From positions 883,501 through 947,500 of the forward strand of contig JAFFJZ010000025.1 of the NCBI GenBank assembly GCA_018340375.1: a stretch of 64,000 bases of DNA, written 5' to 3'. Position 1 is the first letter of the stretch. The number at the start of each line of letters is the position of its first letter. The notes under the pieces are model-generated. The model ran no database searches. It saw only the letters and a program-made list of their open reading frames with translations, and was not told the DNA's origin. This document shows, in pieces, positions 53,121-64,000 of the stretch. The DNA is from Gonatopus flavifemur. Lineage: Eukaryota > Arthropoda > Insecta > Hymenoptera > Dryinidae. A program made the position numbers and the translations under genes.

Positions 53121-54060
53121 TTAAATCGAGAATTTCTCCCGTTATCCATGATTTCTTAGGTTCTACTCCATCGTTCTCCAAAATTCCATTTGCACATTGT
53201 CCTATGTCCCCCTTTGTATTCATCTATCTACTCTCTATTCACAAGTCTTTCTCTTGTTGATTCTCCAATTTTTCATCCAACATCACTTTGAATGCCTTCT
53301 GTGTTTGTTTTTGTTTAAGATTCTTCAAATTCCATCTTTTTTGCATTTTCCTTCCCTTATTCAGAGTTTTGAATTCCAGAGAAATTTCATCAGCAACATA
53401 TTGTGATCACTATCTATATCTGCGTCTGGATAAGTTCTACAGCTTTTCACTTGGTTTCGAAATCTTTGTTCTACTAATATGTAATCAATTTGATATCTTG
53501 CTGTATCTCCTGGCATTTCCCAAGTATGGGTTCTTCTTGGATGATTTCCGAATAATGTGATAATAACCATGTTATGACTCTCACAGAATTCGATTAAACG
53601 TTGTCCACTTTCATCCCTTTTTCCTAACGCAAAATCTCCTATTGTGTTGCCCTGTTTTCCTCGCCCTACTACCGTATTCCAGTCGCCTATGATCATTGGA
53701 TCCTCCCCTCTCTTAACATATTATATCACTCCTTATATTCCATCGTACGTTTCTTCGATATCTCCCTGTGAGTACGCAGATGTGGGCATGTATACTTGAA
53801 CTATACCAGTGTCTACCGGTTGTGTTTCAACTCTGACCATCATCACGCGTTCGCTATGTTCCCACACCTGCTTGATGATCCTTTGATCCTGTATGAATTA
53901 TTCTATAATGCCCACTTCAAAAACCCCCTTCTTGCGGCCATGTCATTCCACTAATTCCCACTACATCGATATTTAACCTAGTCATTCGTAATTCCAAATT
54001 CTCTAGTTTCCCTGTTCGTTTCAGCGATCTGACATTTCACTCTCCGACCAGAGTTACCAG
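53121..54060 (-). pseudogene. RTE copy C endonuclease
   Basis: Best-preserved endonuclease of the three copies: MMVRVETQPVDTGIVQVYM, PTSAYSQGDIEETYDGI, DPMIIGDWNTVVGRG, NHPRRTHTWEMPGD, ARYQIDYILVEQRF and SDHNMLLMKF. Stops lie between TYDGI and GDW. 5' sequence up to about 54060 keeps IEFIQDQRIIKQVWE. Confidence 0.85.
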
Positions 54061-54080
54061 TTTTCGAGAATAAAAAATCT

Positions 54081-54829
54081 TCAGATTCAGGGTTGAAGTA
54101 TCTTCAGATTTCTCCAGTCTTCTTTCAAAAATCTTTAAGAATTCTTTAGGTGATCAAACATATAAATTTCATGCTGAATACTAGTAAACCATATTTCAAC
54201 GGTGAGGTGTCATTTGTTCTCTTGCTCGTTCGTTAATGACTGATAACTTTCCCAATTTTCTAATATTTTCCCTGGCAAAGCCTCAATGTCCCGACTTGAT
54301 AATATCCTTAAAGAATTCATCCCGGAAGGATATATCCCGAAAGTTAAATTTTTCGACAAATTCTCATTGGCTTGTCTTGAAGGATTTATGAGAAATTAGT
54401 GACGTAGCCCAATCCAGTTTCTTCAGGGAATTGAACTTTTGATACTCTGGCACATTCTTTTTTTATCGTGATCACGATCCTACTTATGCCAAATCTTATT
54501 AGAATATCAATGTCCCGGAAAAATTTTAATCCAATTAGTTTCCGCTATTGAATTAAATCATCCAATCAATCAATGAGTTTTCGGAATATTGACCGAGAAA
54601 GCGGAAGTTTAAAAAACTAGATCTTATTGAATTCTTATTGGTTTCAGAACATTATTCTGCCGACATTTCAGGGAATCACTTGGTGATTCCGGAATAATTC
54701 AATGAAGTCTAATTTTTGGAACTTTCGCTACCTGAGTAATATATTGATCATGAGGATACTGTATTTTAGATCTGAGTAATCAAAGAATCGAATTTTTCCC
54801 GACCGAATATGAATAAATCTAGATTCGGA
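54081..54829. other. No gene recognised
   Basis: AT-rich spacer; words such as TTCCGGAATA recur loosely. No ORF with motifs. Confidence 0.4.
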
Positions 54830-54977
54830 CCATGGGCGTACCCAGGATTCGAAATAAGGGAGGGCAGATAATGCTATTTGAAATGAAGAGGGAGGGGGAA
54901 GATACAAATAAAACACAAAATTCAACTTCTAGAGGGAGGCACCTTCCCCCTCTGCCTCTCCCTGGGTGCGACCATGT
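54830..54977. mobile_element. MITE with CATGGGCGTACCCAGG ends
   Basis: CATGGGCGTACCCAGG at 54831 and inverted CATGGTCGCACCCAGG near 54977; the body has GGGAGGGCAG and GGAAGATAC stretches paired with CTGCCTCTCCC. Small foldback. Confidence 0.65.
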
Positions 54978-55044
54978 TATGATCTAACAACGTTATTCCA
55001 ATAGACTATAACAATGTTTCTGAATCAACTAATGAGAAATCTGG

Positions 55045-55322
55045 GTAGAGTATCATAATAACGAATGCACATAATACCGAATGATCATAATCCCGAATCC
55101 CATAATCCCGAATAAAAAAAATATAAATTTCAATAGAAATCCAATAATTGACCACTTCCATCATAAAAAATCATTTGTTAACGCATAGTCAGTGTGAACA
55201 ATTAATTTTTGACGATGAAAGTGGCCAATTATTGGATTTATATTAAAACTCATATTTTTTTTTCTTCGGGACTATGCAGATTCGGATTATGATCATTTGG
55301 TATTATGCTCATTCAGTATTAT
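55045..55322. repeat. Foldback MITE with ATAATACCGAATGATCATAA arms
   Basis: ACCGAATGATCATAATCC and CCAATAATTGACCACTTC on the left pair with GGATTATGATCATTTGGT and GAAAGTGGCCAATTATTGG on the right. Confidence 0.8.
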
Positions 55323-55439
55323 CCCAGATAGCACAGAGTTCGTGAAGAATTCTTCAAGAACATCATTTGAATTCTAGAATTCTGAAAAAGTTCTTCAAAA
55401 ATTCATCGACGAACTCTGTGCTATCGGGGATAATACTTT
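55323..55439. mobile_element. MITE with CCCAGATAGCACAGAGTTCG ends
   Basis: TIRs CCCAGATAGCACAGAGTTCG and inverted CCCCGATAGCACAGAGTTCG around AATTCTAGAATTC; abuts the preceding foldback. Confidence 0.8.
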
Positions 55440-55691
55440 ACCAGAAATCTGTCTTCACTTTGTTGATATTGTAATAACCTCTCTTAACGTATTCCTATAT
55501 CAGAGCCGGCTCATTCAACTGATTCGGGATCTACTGATTCAAAGTTTTATATAAATTATTGCATATTATTGACATAGGGAAGTTCAAACGATTTGATGGT
55601 TTTCTTGAGCGAAAATCGACCAGACCACTACTTTGATTCGTTAATCCAATTGGTAACAAAGGCGATGGTTCGTGAAACTCATTTATCCCTT

Positions 55692-55851
55692 CCCAGATAG
55701 CATGTAACCTTGTGACAAGCTTGTCACTCATTTGTCATTGACTTGTTTTCAACAAGCTTAGCAGCGAAAATTTTAGAAAAAGATTATAACGATATGCTTG
55801 TCAATGAAAAGGGACATACAAGCTTGTGACAAGGTTAAATTGCTATCTCGG
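55692..55851. mobile_element. MITE with CCCAGATAGCA ends, second type
   Basis: CCCAGATAGCATGTAACC and inverted CCGAGATAGCAATTTAACC, then TTGTGACAAGCTTGT in both arms. Shares the terminal CCCAGATAGCA with the 55323 element but not the interior. Confidence 0.8.
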
Positions 55852-56702
55852 TTGATTCTAATGGAATCACTGATTTGATAATGAGTGTGAGTACAAAAGC
55901 AGATTGATAGAACGTGGTCCAGATGGATTTTAAAATGGTTAGGTTGGAAAAAATTATGAATCCTTGAAAATTCTAGAAATTCCCTCGGAATCCTGAAAAT
56001 ATCTTTGGATTTTCATCCAATTTCCTGATGTCTTTAGAAAATCTTGGGAACAAATATTTTTCCTCAGATCTGAAGAAAAATCCTTAGACCTGGCAACTCT
56101 GACTCCAACTCGAAGAATGTTCTCTTTGTTTCCTATCTTCTTTGGTGTTCTATCTTGTTTGATGAAGCTCTCTCGAGCAGCCTCCACCCGAAGATCCGAA
56201 AGGGGGCTATTTTACCTCCAGAATAAGTTACCCGAGGGAACGCGATCATGTTGTTGTGTTTTTTCGATAAATTATAATTCGAAAATTCTAGGTTTGGAAA
56301 AAGATTCCATTCCCTCGGGAATATCAGAAGATGTCAAGAGAGGTACCCAGCAAATACGATTGCTGGTATTTCAAAGAGCCAGTAACGGTTCTTTACCAGC
56401 ATTGCGGGGCCATCAGTGGCCCATTCAAATCCCAGTAATCATTGTTTGCAGGATAGTTTCCCCTTGCTTCCCCACCGTTTCGGCTGCTGTTCCTGGCGCT
56501 CGATTGATTCGGTTGCTCTTAGTTTGTATTCTTCCTCTTGAGTAGTTCATTCCACCCGAAGAAGAGACCCAATTCTGAGATACGTATCCTGCCCACCACG
56601 TAAAGGAAGCAGATACTACCAAGAATGGATGGAAAGGATATCAAAAACAGGAATATTCCCCCGGAAGATCCGCAACCATCCCACGGGGAGGATGATTTAG
56701 GT
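55852..56702. other. No gene recognised
   Basis: A 142-codon plus-strand frame (56117-56545) has no motif I know and low-quality context; I do not call it a gene. Confidence 0.4.
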
Positions 56703-57356
56703 CCCTGGTTAAAAAAAACGATTGATTCCGACCAAATACTATTGATTAATCGACTAATCGGAATGAATCAGAACATTGTGCAGTCGAAATGCTGATTGAA
56801 TCCAATCGGATCACTGCCATGGGCTGTCTTATTCATGAATAGGAAAAGAAGCGAGTATGACTGATGGATTGAATAGGCTCCAATGTGTATGAGGACGATA
56901 AGCTTCGATTACACTGAATCGCAATCGATTCAGGCATTTGAGAATCTTATTAAATGAGAGTGTATCAGCATTTTGACAGTTGGGTATCACGTACTGAATC
57001 CGGGTGATAACGAATGAACTTAATGAGAATGAATGCGCGTTGGCACATGGGTTTGGGTTTCATGTTCGGTGATATTAATATCATCATCTCAATAGAATTC
57101 GTTAGGTATCCTGCCAATTCATTGAGGAGTTCCAATGAGCGAGTGGCCGGTTAATTTAGACCAAATTGAATTGGAATCGATGAGCGGATTCACAGGGGAA
57201 CGCAGGGCCTCTCAATCGGATCCTACAGGTTTTTTCATGATTCGGATCGGGATTAACAAACAAGATCCCACAAACTCTTTGCTGCGATTTGAATGGGTTC
57301 AATGAGGCATTCAATGATTCGATGAATGAGACTCCATCTGCATTTGAATGGTAAAA

Positions 57357-57720
57357 TCCATGGTTAAACAATCCGATTGAATCCGATAAAAAAAAATTTT
57401 ATCGGAATGAATTGAGTTTCCGCATCGGAAATTTCCTATTGATACCAATAAGATAATTTTTAATTGGATTTGATCGGTCTTTCCCCTGGTTAAAATTCCG
57501 ATTGAATCCGATAAAAAAACATTTCATCGGAATGGATTGAGTTTCTCGCATCGGAAATTTCCCATTGATACCAATAAAATAATTTTTAACTAGATTTAAT
57601 CGGCATTTTCCCTGGTGAAAAAATCCGATTAAATCCGATAAAGAAAAACTTATCGGAATGAATTGATTCCTCCATCGGGATTTTCTTATTGAATTTTATT
57701 GCTTGTTAACCCAACCAACG
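57357..57720 (+). repeat. ~126-bp tandem repeat, three units
   Basis: TCCGATTGAATCCGATAAA starts at 57372, 57497 and 57624 (variant in the last). Each unit begins CCTGGTTAAA or CCTGGTGAAA and includes TATCGGAATGAATTGA and ATTGATACCAATAA. Confidence 0.85.
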
Positions 57721-58085
57721 AACGGTTTATATACATTGTGTAGGCGCATTTTATATCAATTAAACAAACACATATATCATTTATTCAATCATTACTTATG
57801 ACAAATTATTGCTGGAATAAATTCAAACGATCATTTATGTGTTATTAACATGGTGATCATCCATCCATCTTGTACCGCAGTTGTCGTTGCTTAACCTAGA
57901 AGATCGATCTGGAACACCCGCTCGCTCGATGCCGTAGTTCGCTTCCTATCAATGTGAACTAAATGACTGTCTTATGTCAGGGATGGGTGTCCTATAGTAA
58001 TAGGATTCAATTGGTAATAGTCCATTGGACATATGAGGGATTGTATCGGTCTTAATGAGAGCATGGGAGTTTATTAATGATAAGA

Positions 58086-60300
58086 ATCCCAATGGAAACC
58101 AAGAAAATATTTTTCAATTGGATTCAATCGGTATTTTATGAATTATGAAAATTTTAATTCATACGAGTCAAATATTTTCCAAAGGGATCCAATAGGTATT
58201 TTATCAATAATAGGAGTTCCGATTGATATCAATTAAATATTGTGTAATTGGATTCACTTGGTATTTTATGACCAATGAAAATTCCGATTGATGCCAATAC
58301 AATATTTTCCAATTGGATTCAATCGGTATGTTATCAATTATGAAAATTTTAATTGATACGAGTCAAATATTTCTCAATGGAATCCAATAGGTATTTTATC
58401 AATAATAATTATTCCGATTGATATCAATGAAATATTGTGTAATTGCATTCACTTGGTAGTCTATGACCAATGAAAATCCCAATGAAAACCAAGAACATAT
58501 TTTTCGATTGGATTCAATCGGTATTTTATAAATTATGAAAATTTTAATTGATACGAGTCAAATATTTCCCAATGGGATCCAATAGGTATTTTATCAATAA
58601 TAATTATTCCGATTGATATCAATGAAATATTGTGTAATTGCATTCACTTGGTAGTCTATGACCAATGAAAATCCCAATGAAAACCAAGAACATATTTTTC
58701 GATTGGATTCAATCGGTATTTTATAAATTATGAAAATTTTAATTGATACGAGTCAAATATTTCCCAATGGGATCCAATAGGTATTTTATCAATAATAATT
58801 ATTCCGATTGATATCAATGAAATATTGTGTAATTGCATTCACTTGGTAGTCTATGACCAATGAAAATCCCAATGAAAACCAAGAACATATTTTTCGATTG
58901 GATTCAATCGGTATTTTATCAATTATGAAAATTTTAATTGATACGAGTCAAATATTTTCCAATGGGATCCAATAGGTATTTTATCAATAATAAGAATTCT
59001 GATTGATATCAATTAAATATTGTGTAATTGGATTCACTTGGTATTTTATGATCAATGAAAATTCCGATTGATGCCAATACAATATTTTTCAATTGGATTG
59101 AATCGGTATGTTATTAATTATAAAGATTCTGATTGATACCAGTCAAATACTTTCCAATGGCATCCAATAGGTATTTTATCAATAATAAGAATTCCTATTG
59201 ATACCAAGAAAATATTTTTCATTTGATTAAATCGAGATCTTATTGATCATTGAAATTTTGTTTGTTATCAGTGAAATATTTTTCAATGGAATTCAATGGG
59301 TATTTCAATAATCACAAAAATTCCAAATGATACCGAGAAAATATTTTCTAATTGGATTGAATGGGTATTTTATGGTTGATGAAAAATTCCGATTAATACC
59401 GATAACATATTTTTTAATTGGATTGAATCGGTATTTCATTAATCATGGAAATTTTATTTGATACCAGTCAAATATTTTTCATTGGGATCCAATTGGTATT
59501 TTATCAATAGTAAAAATTCCGGTTGATACCAATACAATATTTTTCAATTTGATTCATTCGGAGTTTTATCAATCATGAAAATTCTAATTGATACCAGTAA
59601 AACGTTTTCCAATGGGATCCAATTGGTATTTTATCAATAATAAAAATTCCAATTGATGACAATAAAATGTTTCTTATTTGATTAAATAGGTATTTTATTG
59701 ATCATTAAAATTCTAATTGATATCAGTGAAATATTTTTCAATAGAATTCAATGGGTATTTCATTATTCATAAAAATTCCAATTGATACCAAGAAAATGTT
59801 TTCTCATTAGATTCGATGGGTATTTTATGGTTGATAAAAAATTCCGATGGATACCAATAAAATATTTTTTAATCGAATTGAATCGGTATTTCATTAATCA
59901 TGAAAATTTTAATTGATACCAGTCAAATATTTTTCAATGGGATCCAATTGATATTTTATCAATAATAATTATTCCAATTGATATCAATGAAATATTGTGT
60001 AATTGCATTCACTTGGTATTTTATGACCAATGAAAATTCCGATTGATGCCAATACAATATTTTTCAATTGGATTCAATCGGTATGTTATTAATCATAAAG
60101 ATTCTAATTGATACCAGTCGAATATTTTTCAATGGCATCCAATACGTATTTTATCAATAATAAGAATTCCAATTCGTACGGACACAATATTTTTTAATTT
60201 GATTTAATCGGTATTTTATTAATCATTACAATTATAATTGGTACCAGTAACATATTCTTCAATGGGATCCAATGGATATATCCATCACTGATAAAAATTC
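58086..60300 (+). repeat. 65-bp satellite, 34 monomers in register, 195-bp higher-order unit
   Basis: Monomer consensus about AATTCCGATTGATACCAATAAAATATTTTTCAATTGGATTCAATCGGTATTTTATCAATAAT-like. The ATTCC landmark falls at 58086 + 65n up to 60231 with no insertion or deletion that I can find. Copies at 58411, 58606 and 58801 are almost identical over 195 bp (three monomers), showing recent higher-order amplification; flanking monomers are more diverged. No transcript features. Confidence 0.9.
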
Positions 60301-60495
60301 CAGATGACATAACATGAAAAACAAAAGGTTCCGACAATATCTCAAGCGCGGTTTGTTTGAATAGAGGATTCCGAGTACTTTTTGATCAGAAGCTATATAA
60401 TACTTTTTAGGGTGTTCAGTGTGGTTCAGATTTCGTATATTGATATGACTCATTGAATAAGATACAATCCAATCGGCTATACCATGATCGGATCC

Positions 60496-61400
60496 GATTG
60501 AGTAGTAGAATCTCTCTTCAATAGAATTTCATTCGTCTACAGATTTTCTGAGTCGACTAAACCTCCATTGAATCCGATTGAATCAATTGGGCGATTCCTG
60601 TTTACAACTTAGTTGCAATAGTATACCTTGTATATCAGCATCTCAGTATGATTCCCATCCTCTATCGTGATATGAATCAGTGAACTATAGAATACTATAG
60701 AATCCAATTGGCCATGTCTCTATCGAATCCGATTGAGTAGTAGAGTCTATCTTTGATGAAATTTTATTCGCAAACAGATGTTGTGAATCGGTTAATTGCC
60801 CATTGGATCCACTTGGTTCAGTCGTGCGATTCCTCTTTATAGCTCATTATGAATAGTACCATTTGCATAATCAGTGTTTCGGTATGCTTTCCATTTCACA
60901 TCTTAATATAACTTGATGAGTACGATGGAATCCAGTCGGTCATATCCCTATTGGATCCGATTGAGTAGTAGATCCTACACTAATAAAGGTCCACTCGGTT
61001 CCAGATGTTTCGAATTGACTGAACGCTCATTGAATCCGACTGGGTAAATGAGGCGATCCCTGTGTTTTTGCAGAAGTACACCTTGTATATCAACGGCTGA
61101 GCGTGATTTCCATCCCGTATCGTAATGTAAATCATTAAATACTATAGAACGCTATTGGTCATGTTCTTCTCATATCCGATTGAGTAGCAACGCCTATTAC
61201 TGATAGAATTCCAGTCGCCTACAGATTTTTTGAATCGGCTACATCCCTATTGAATCCGATGCGATCAATTGTGCAATTCATTGAATATTATAGCATTCAA
61301 TCGTTCATCATCATATCAGAACCAATTGAGAAACAGAGCCCATTCTTGATGGAATCTCACTCGCTCAGAGAGATTTAGAATTAGCAAAACTCTCATTGAC
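60496..61400 (+). repeat. Diverged ~230-bp tandem repeat
   Basis: TCCGATTGAGTAGTAGA recurs at about 60494, 60729, 60957 and 61176 (spacings 235, 228, 219), each followed by TTCCATTCG-like and CTTGTATATCAG-like blocks and an ATAGAATACTATAGAATCC-like block. A decayed fifth unit follows. Confidence 0.7.
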
Positions 61401-62319
61401 TCCGACTGGGTGAATACTTTCAACCTCAGTTGAATCTACCTTGACAAAATGAAAAATTGCATATCAGTATTACAGTGAGTTTTTGAGTCTCAATCGTATC
61501 ATGAATCACTGAATACTGTAGAATCGAATCAGCTATTCTCCTAATGAATCTGATTCCGAATGTACAGCCCTTTGACAATATTTTTAACTGAAAAAACTTT
61601 CAACGAATCAAATTCGCTCACAACTTTCAAATTCCCTATTCATTGCGATTCCTGAACTCCGTACATTTACCGATTGATTCTCAAGTGTTTATATTGGTTG
61701 ATTCGTTGGCATGCTCAATGAATCCAATTGTATTCAATCGGGATATCGACTGCACAATGTTCTGATTCAATCTCATTCATTTCTCATTGCCACCATTCCC
61801 CGTTTATATTGTTCTTTCTCCTATTCAATCTCATTGTCTATTACGTTTCAACATTACTGGGCAAATGCCGATTCATCCCCATTCGTCCATCCGTTGATTT
61901 CCGTATTGATTCCCAATCAATATAATCTCCGATTTCTCTATTTCAAATCCACCATTTGATTCTGATTGGATTGCAATCAGTGAAACGATCAATTGAATCC
62001 TATCAAATATCATGCGAAAATCGAAATGTTTAAATGACTATTGAATCCAGAAACTTGAATATGTTCAAACCGCATTCGATCTGATTACGTTTTTTCCCCC
62101 CATTTCCCTATGAAGAAGTGTCCCTTGTTCCACCTGTATGTCCCTGATTCAGTACCATTCATCAAAGCATGTCTATTGGTTCTGATTAAATCTGACCAAT
62201 TCTGATTGAGGCTCAATCGTCAAATAATGATGCTCCAAAGTACGTACTATTCATTCAATCAGATTTGGTCAGAATCAATCGTTTATTTTAACCAAGGGTA
62301 ATACTGAGTGAATCCATTT

Positions 62320-62460
62320 TGAACATCTTGATTGTTTATAACTTCACGAATTCGCGAGTCCTTGTCCCTGTTATCGATCCGTAAGTACAGATCGTTCAAT
62401 TCCTTCCGAATTGAAAAAAAACCAAGTCTCAACGATGAACAGAACCAGAATTAGGATCGC
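62320..62460 (-). repeat. Dispersed repeat (partner at 48780-48980)
   Basis: Inverse of part of 48780-48980: CACGAATTCGCGAGT, ATCGTTCAATTCCTTCCGAA, GTCTCAACGATG. Shorter through a deletion. Confidence 0.7.
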
Positions 62461-62527
62461 TTGAGAATTGCTTTCATTAGGACATGGATAAAATTTCGGA
62501 TTCGGGTATTTCTGGAAAAAGTGAGGA

Positions 62528-63707
62528 TAAAAAAGAATCTAAAAACACATTCTGAAGGAAAATTTCACTGCATTCAGAATTTTGAGGGGATATAAAAGGA
62601 TATGCTCCATTTGAAAAAAAAAAGATATGAAATCAATATGAGCGACCAAGTACATTGGTTATCCAAAGGATATGTGAAAGATTTTTGGTATATTGTAACT
62701 TCAGTTTGTTGAAACTGTATTGAAGATAATTTATGATTTTCAAAAAAGCATTATTGTATTAAAAAAATGAATAAAACAAGCCTATCGTTTTGCCCGTATA
62801 TATACATACCAAAGAGTGAAAAAAAAAGTAGAATCCCACAAACCATACAAATGTCTCACAAAAACCCCTAAAAACTCCAACACAGTAAAAAATAACGTCA
62901 AATCCCAAAAACCATATAAAGGTTTTACAATAACACTGGAAGAAAATACTCCACTCTTTCCGGAAGATTACTTGATATAACAAATATAGCATTGCAAAGA
63001 AAGATGTGGAAGGCAACCCTGTTTCGGAATTCGCATCAACCAGCAACACTTGGCGTGGCCGATGGTAGAAGTTTTTAGCCTTTATTATATACAAATGAAT
63101 TTCTATAGGACATTAAACAAGAAATTGAAATGATATGATTTCATAAAATCTTCTTCGGCCACGCCAAGTGTTACTGGTTGATGCGAATTCCGAAACAGGG
63201 TTGAATTTCACATCTTTTTTTTTAATGGTATATGTGTTATATCAAGTAATCTTCCGGAAAGAATGAAGTATTTTTTACAAGGATTTTGTTTCAAGTGTTA
63301 TTGTAAAACGTTTGTATGGTTTTTGGGATTTGACGTTATTTTTCACTGTGTTGGAGTTTTTAGGGGTTTTTGTGAGACATTTGTATGTTTTGTGGAATTC
63401 TACTTTTTTTCCACTTTTTGGTATCTATATATGCGGGCAGAACGATACGCTTGTTTCATTTATTTTTTTAACACAATAATGTTTTTTTGAAAATCATAAA
63501 TTACCTTCAATGCAGTTCAAACAAACTGAAGTTACAATATACCAAAAATCTTTCACATATCCTTTGGATAACCAATGTACTTGGTCGCTCATATTGATCC
63601 CATATCATTTTTTTTTTCAAATGGAGCATATCCTTTTATATCCCCTCGAAATTCTGAATGCAGTGAAATTTTCCTTTAGAATGTGTTTTTAGATTTTTTT
63701 ATTCTTT
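62528..63707. repeat. 1.2-kb hairpin with ~540-bp arms
   Basis: 62528-63062 pairs with 63157-63707: CCAAGTACATTGGTTATCC (62646) with its inverse at 63563, TTCGGAATTCGCATCAACCA (63024) with TGGTTGATGCGAATTCCGAA, GGCGTGGCCGA with TCGGCCACGCC. The loop is about 95 bp. Mismatches are scattered. Open frames on the arms are rich in Phe/Cys, incidental to T-rich sequence. Confidence 0.88.
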
Positions 63708-64000
63708 GCTTTTGGGATTTTCATGTACTTGGCGTTATTTTTTTACTTTTTTGAAGTATTTTTTGGGGATTTCACTTCTTTTTCTGAATATGCTTCCAAC
63801 TGAACCCGGATGAAAATGAAATACCCCTGTCGAGTTTATGGCAATCGTAGGAATGGAGGAAATGTGCTCAGATAACTTATGTGATATAAAAATCCACTTG
63901 AATTCCCATCAGTCATCTCATCATTGGACGGCAATAGATTATCGAAATAAAGAATGAAGAAAAGAAGGGAAGAAAAGCGAATTCCCATGAACGAATATAC
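63708..64000. other. No gene recognised
   Basis: AT-rich sequence to the window end without ORF or repeat. Confidence 0.4.

Larger units (their letters stand above)
49130..54080 (-). mobile_element. RTE-type LINE copy C, split by piggyBac
   Basis: Minus-strand endonuclease (54060-53121) and RT (50280-49140) are separated by the piggyBac at 50297-53116. The RT palm is missing: sequence jumps from SEILTKI (about 49660) to LRFADD (about 49613). The 3' end is truncated near 49130, without the ATG tail of copy B. Confidence 0.88.
56703..62298. mobile_element. 5.6-kb TIR-bounded domain built of satellite repeats
   Basis: CCCTGGTTAAAAAAAACGAT at 56703 and inverted CCCTTGGTTAAAATAAACGA at 62298 continue as GATTGATTC(C/T)GACCAAAT. 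The interior is nearly all variants of GATTGAATCCGAT/AATCGGT words arranged in three repeat systems (57357-57720, 58086-60300, 60496-61400). No transposase or ORF. The CCCTGGTTAAA end motif is also the start of the ~125-bp units at 57357, so ends and satellite share an origin. No clear target duplication. Confidence 0.65.

Noticed and set aside
56117..56545. 142-codon plus-strand frame
   Set aside because: No motif, no exon signals, and no matching open frame in relatives that I can identify.
58086..60300. CRISPR-like array
   Set aside because: Repeats are contiguous without unique spacers and the context is eukaryotic: satellite DNA.
62759..63490. Phe/Cys-rich open frames on both arms of the last hairpin
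   Set aside because: T-rich palindromic DNA gives such frames by itself; no membrane-protein family recognised.

Overview
The window looks like AT-rich chromosomal DNA of an insect. Only two short stretches read as host coding sequence. Both are on the minus strand and both read as exons of one SLC22-type organic cation transporter: 38603-38806 and 1-174. They are joined by consensus splice sites in phase 0, so about 38.4 kb (175-38602) is a single intron. DNA above 38806 is probably further upstream intron or 5' flank of the same gene. Almost everything else is transposable elements, foldbacks and satellite DNA, often nested. I cannot name the species. The element mix (hAT, piggyBac, mariner, a DD41D Tc1/mariner relative, BEL/Pao, Ty3-like, RTE and CR1-group LINEs, tRNA-derived SINEs) fits an insect.

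Left part (1-13.8 kb): transporter exon; a decayed hAT bounded by an 8-bp duplication (542-2232); a 3.25-kb composite (2355-5606) with TIRs of about 550 bp. Its interior holds a 1-kb palindrome, a 225-bp MITE, and a 1.1-kb unit with 65-bp direct repeats at its ends. That unit carries an intact 188-codon ORF with an Arg-rich N-terminus, like a small-virus coat protein. A degraded BEL/Pao pol follows (6.8-8.3 kb), then a foldback with 142-bp and 130-bp tandem repeats (9.6-11.6 kb), and a truncated RTE.

Middle part (13.8-38.6 kb): a near full-length LINE (ORF1 with PHD finger, coiled coil and baculovirus-FP-like domain; ORF2 with endonuclease and RT; (TATC)n tail) with a hAT-type MITE inside ORF1; two ~870-bp inverted copies of a tRNA-related sequence 9.6 kb apart; three copies of a CATATATG-rich element ending in CCCGGG; two dead mariners; a Ty3-like integrase cut by a 2.9-kb DD41D transposon that carries an inverted partial copy of its own transposase.

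Right part (38.6-64 kb): second transporter exon; an RTE split by a 4.8-kb TIR element which itself contains a 1.9-kb near-perfect palindrome and another hairpin; a second RTE split by a piggyBac at TTAA; small MITEs; a 5.6-kb TIR-bounded domain made of satellite DNA, including 34 monomers of 65 bp in unbroken register with a 195-bp higher-order repeat; and a final 1.2-kb hairpin.

The most unusual item is the capsid-like ORF inside a mobile-looking composite (4385-4951). Next are the rigid 65/195-bp satellite and the set of long hairpins, which are candidate sources of double-stranded RNA.
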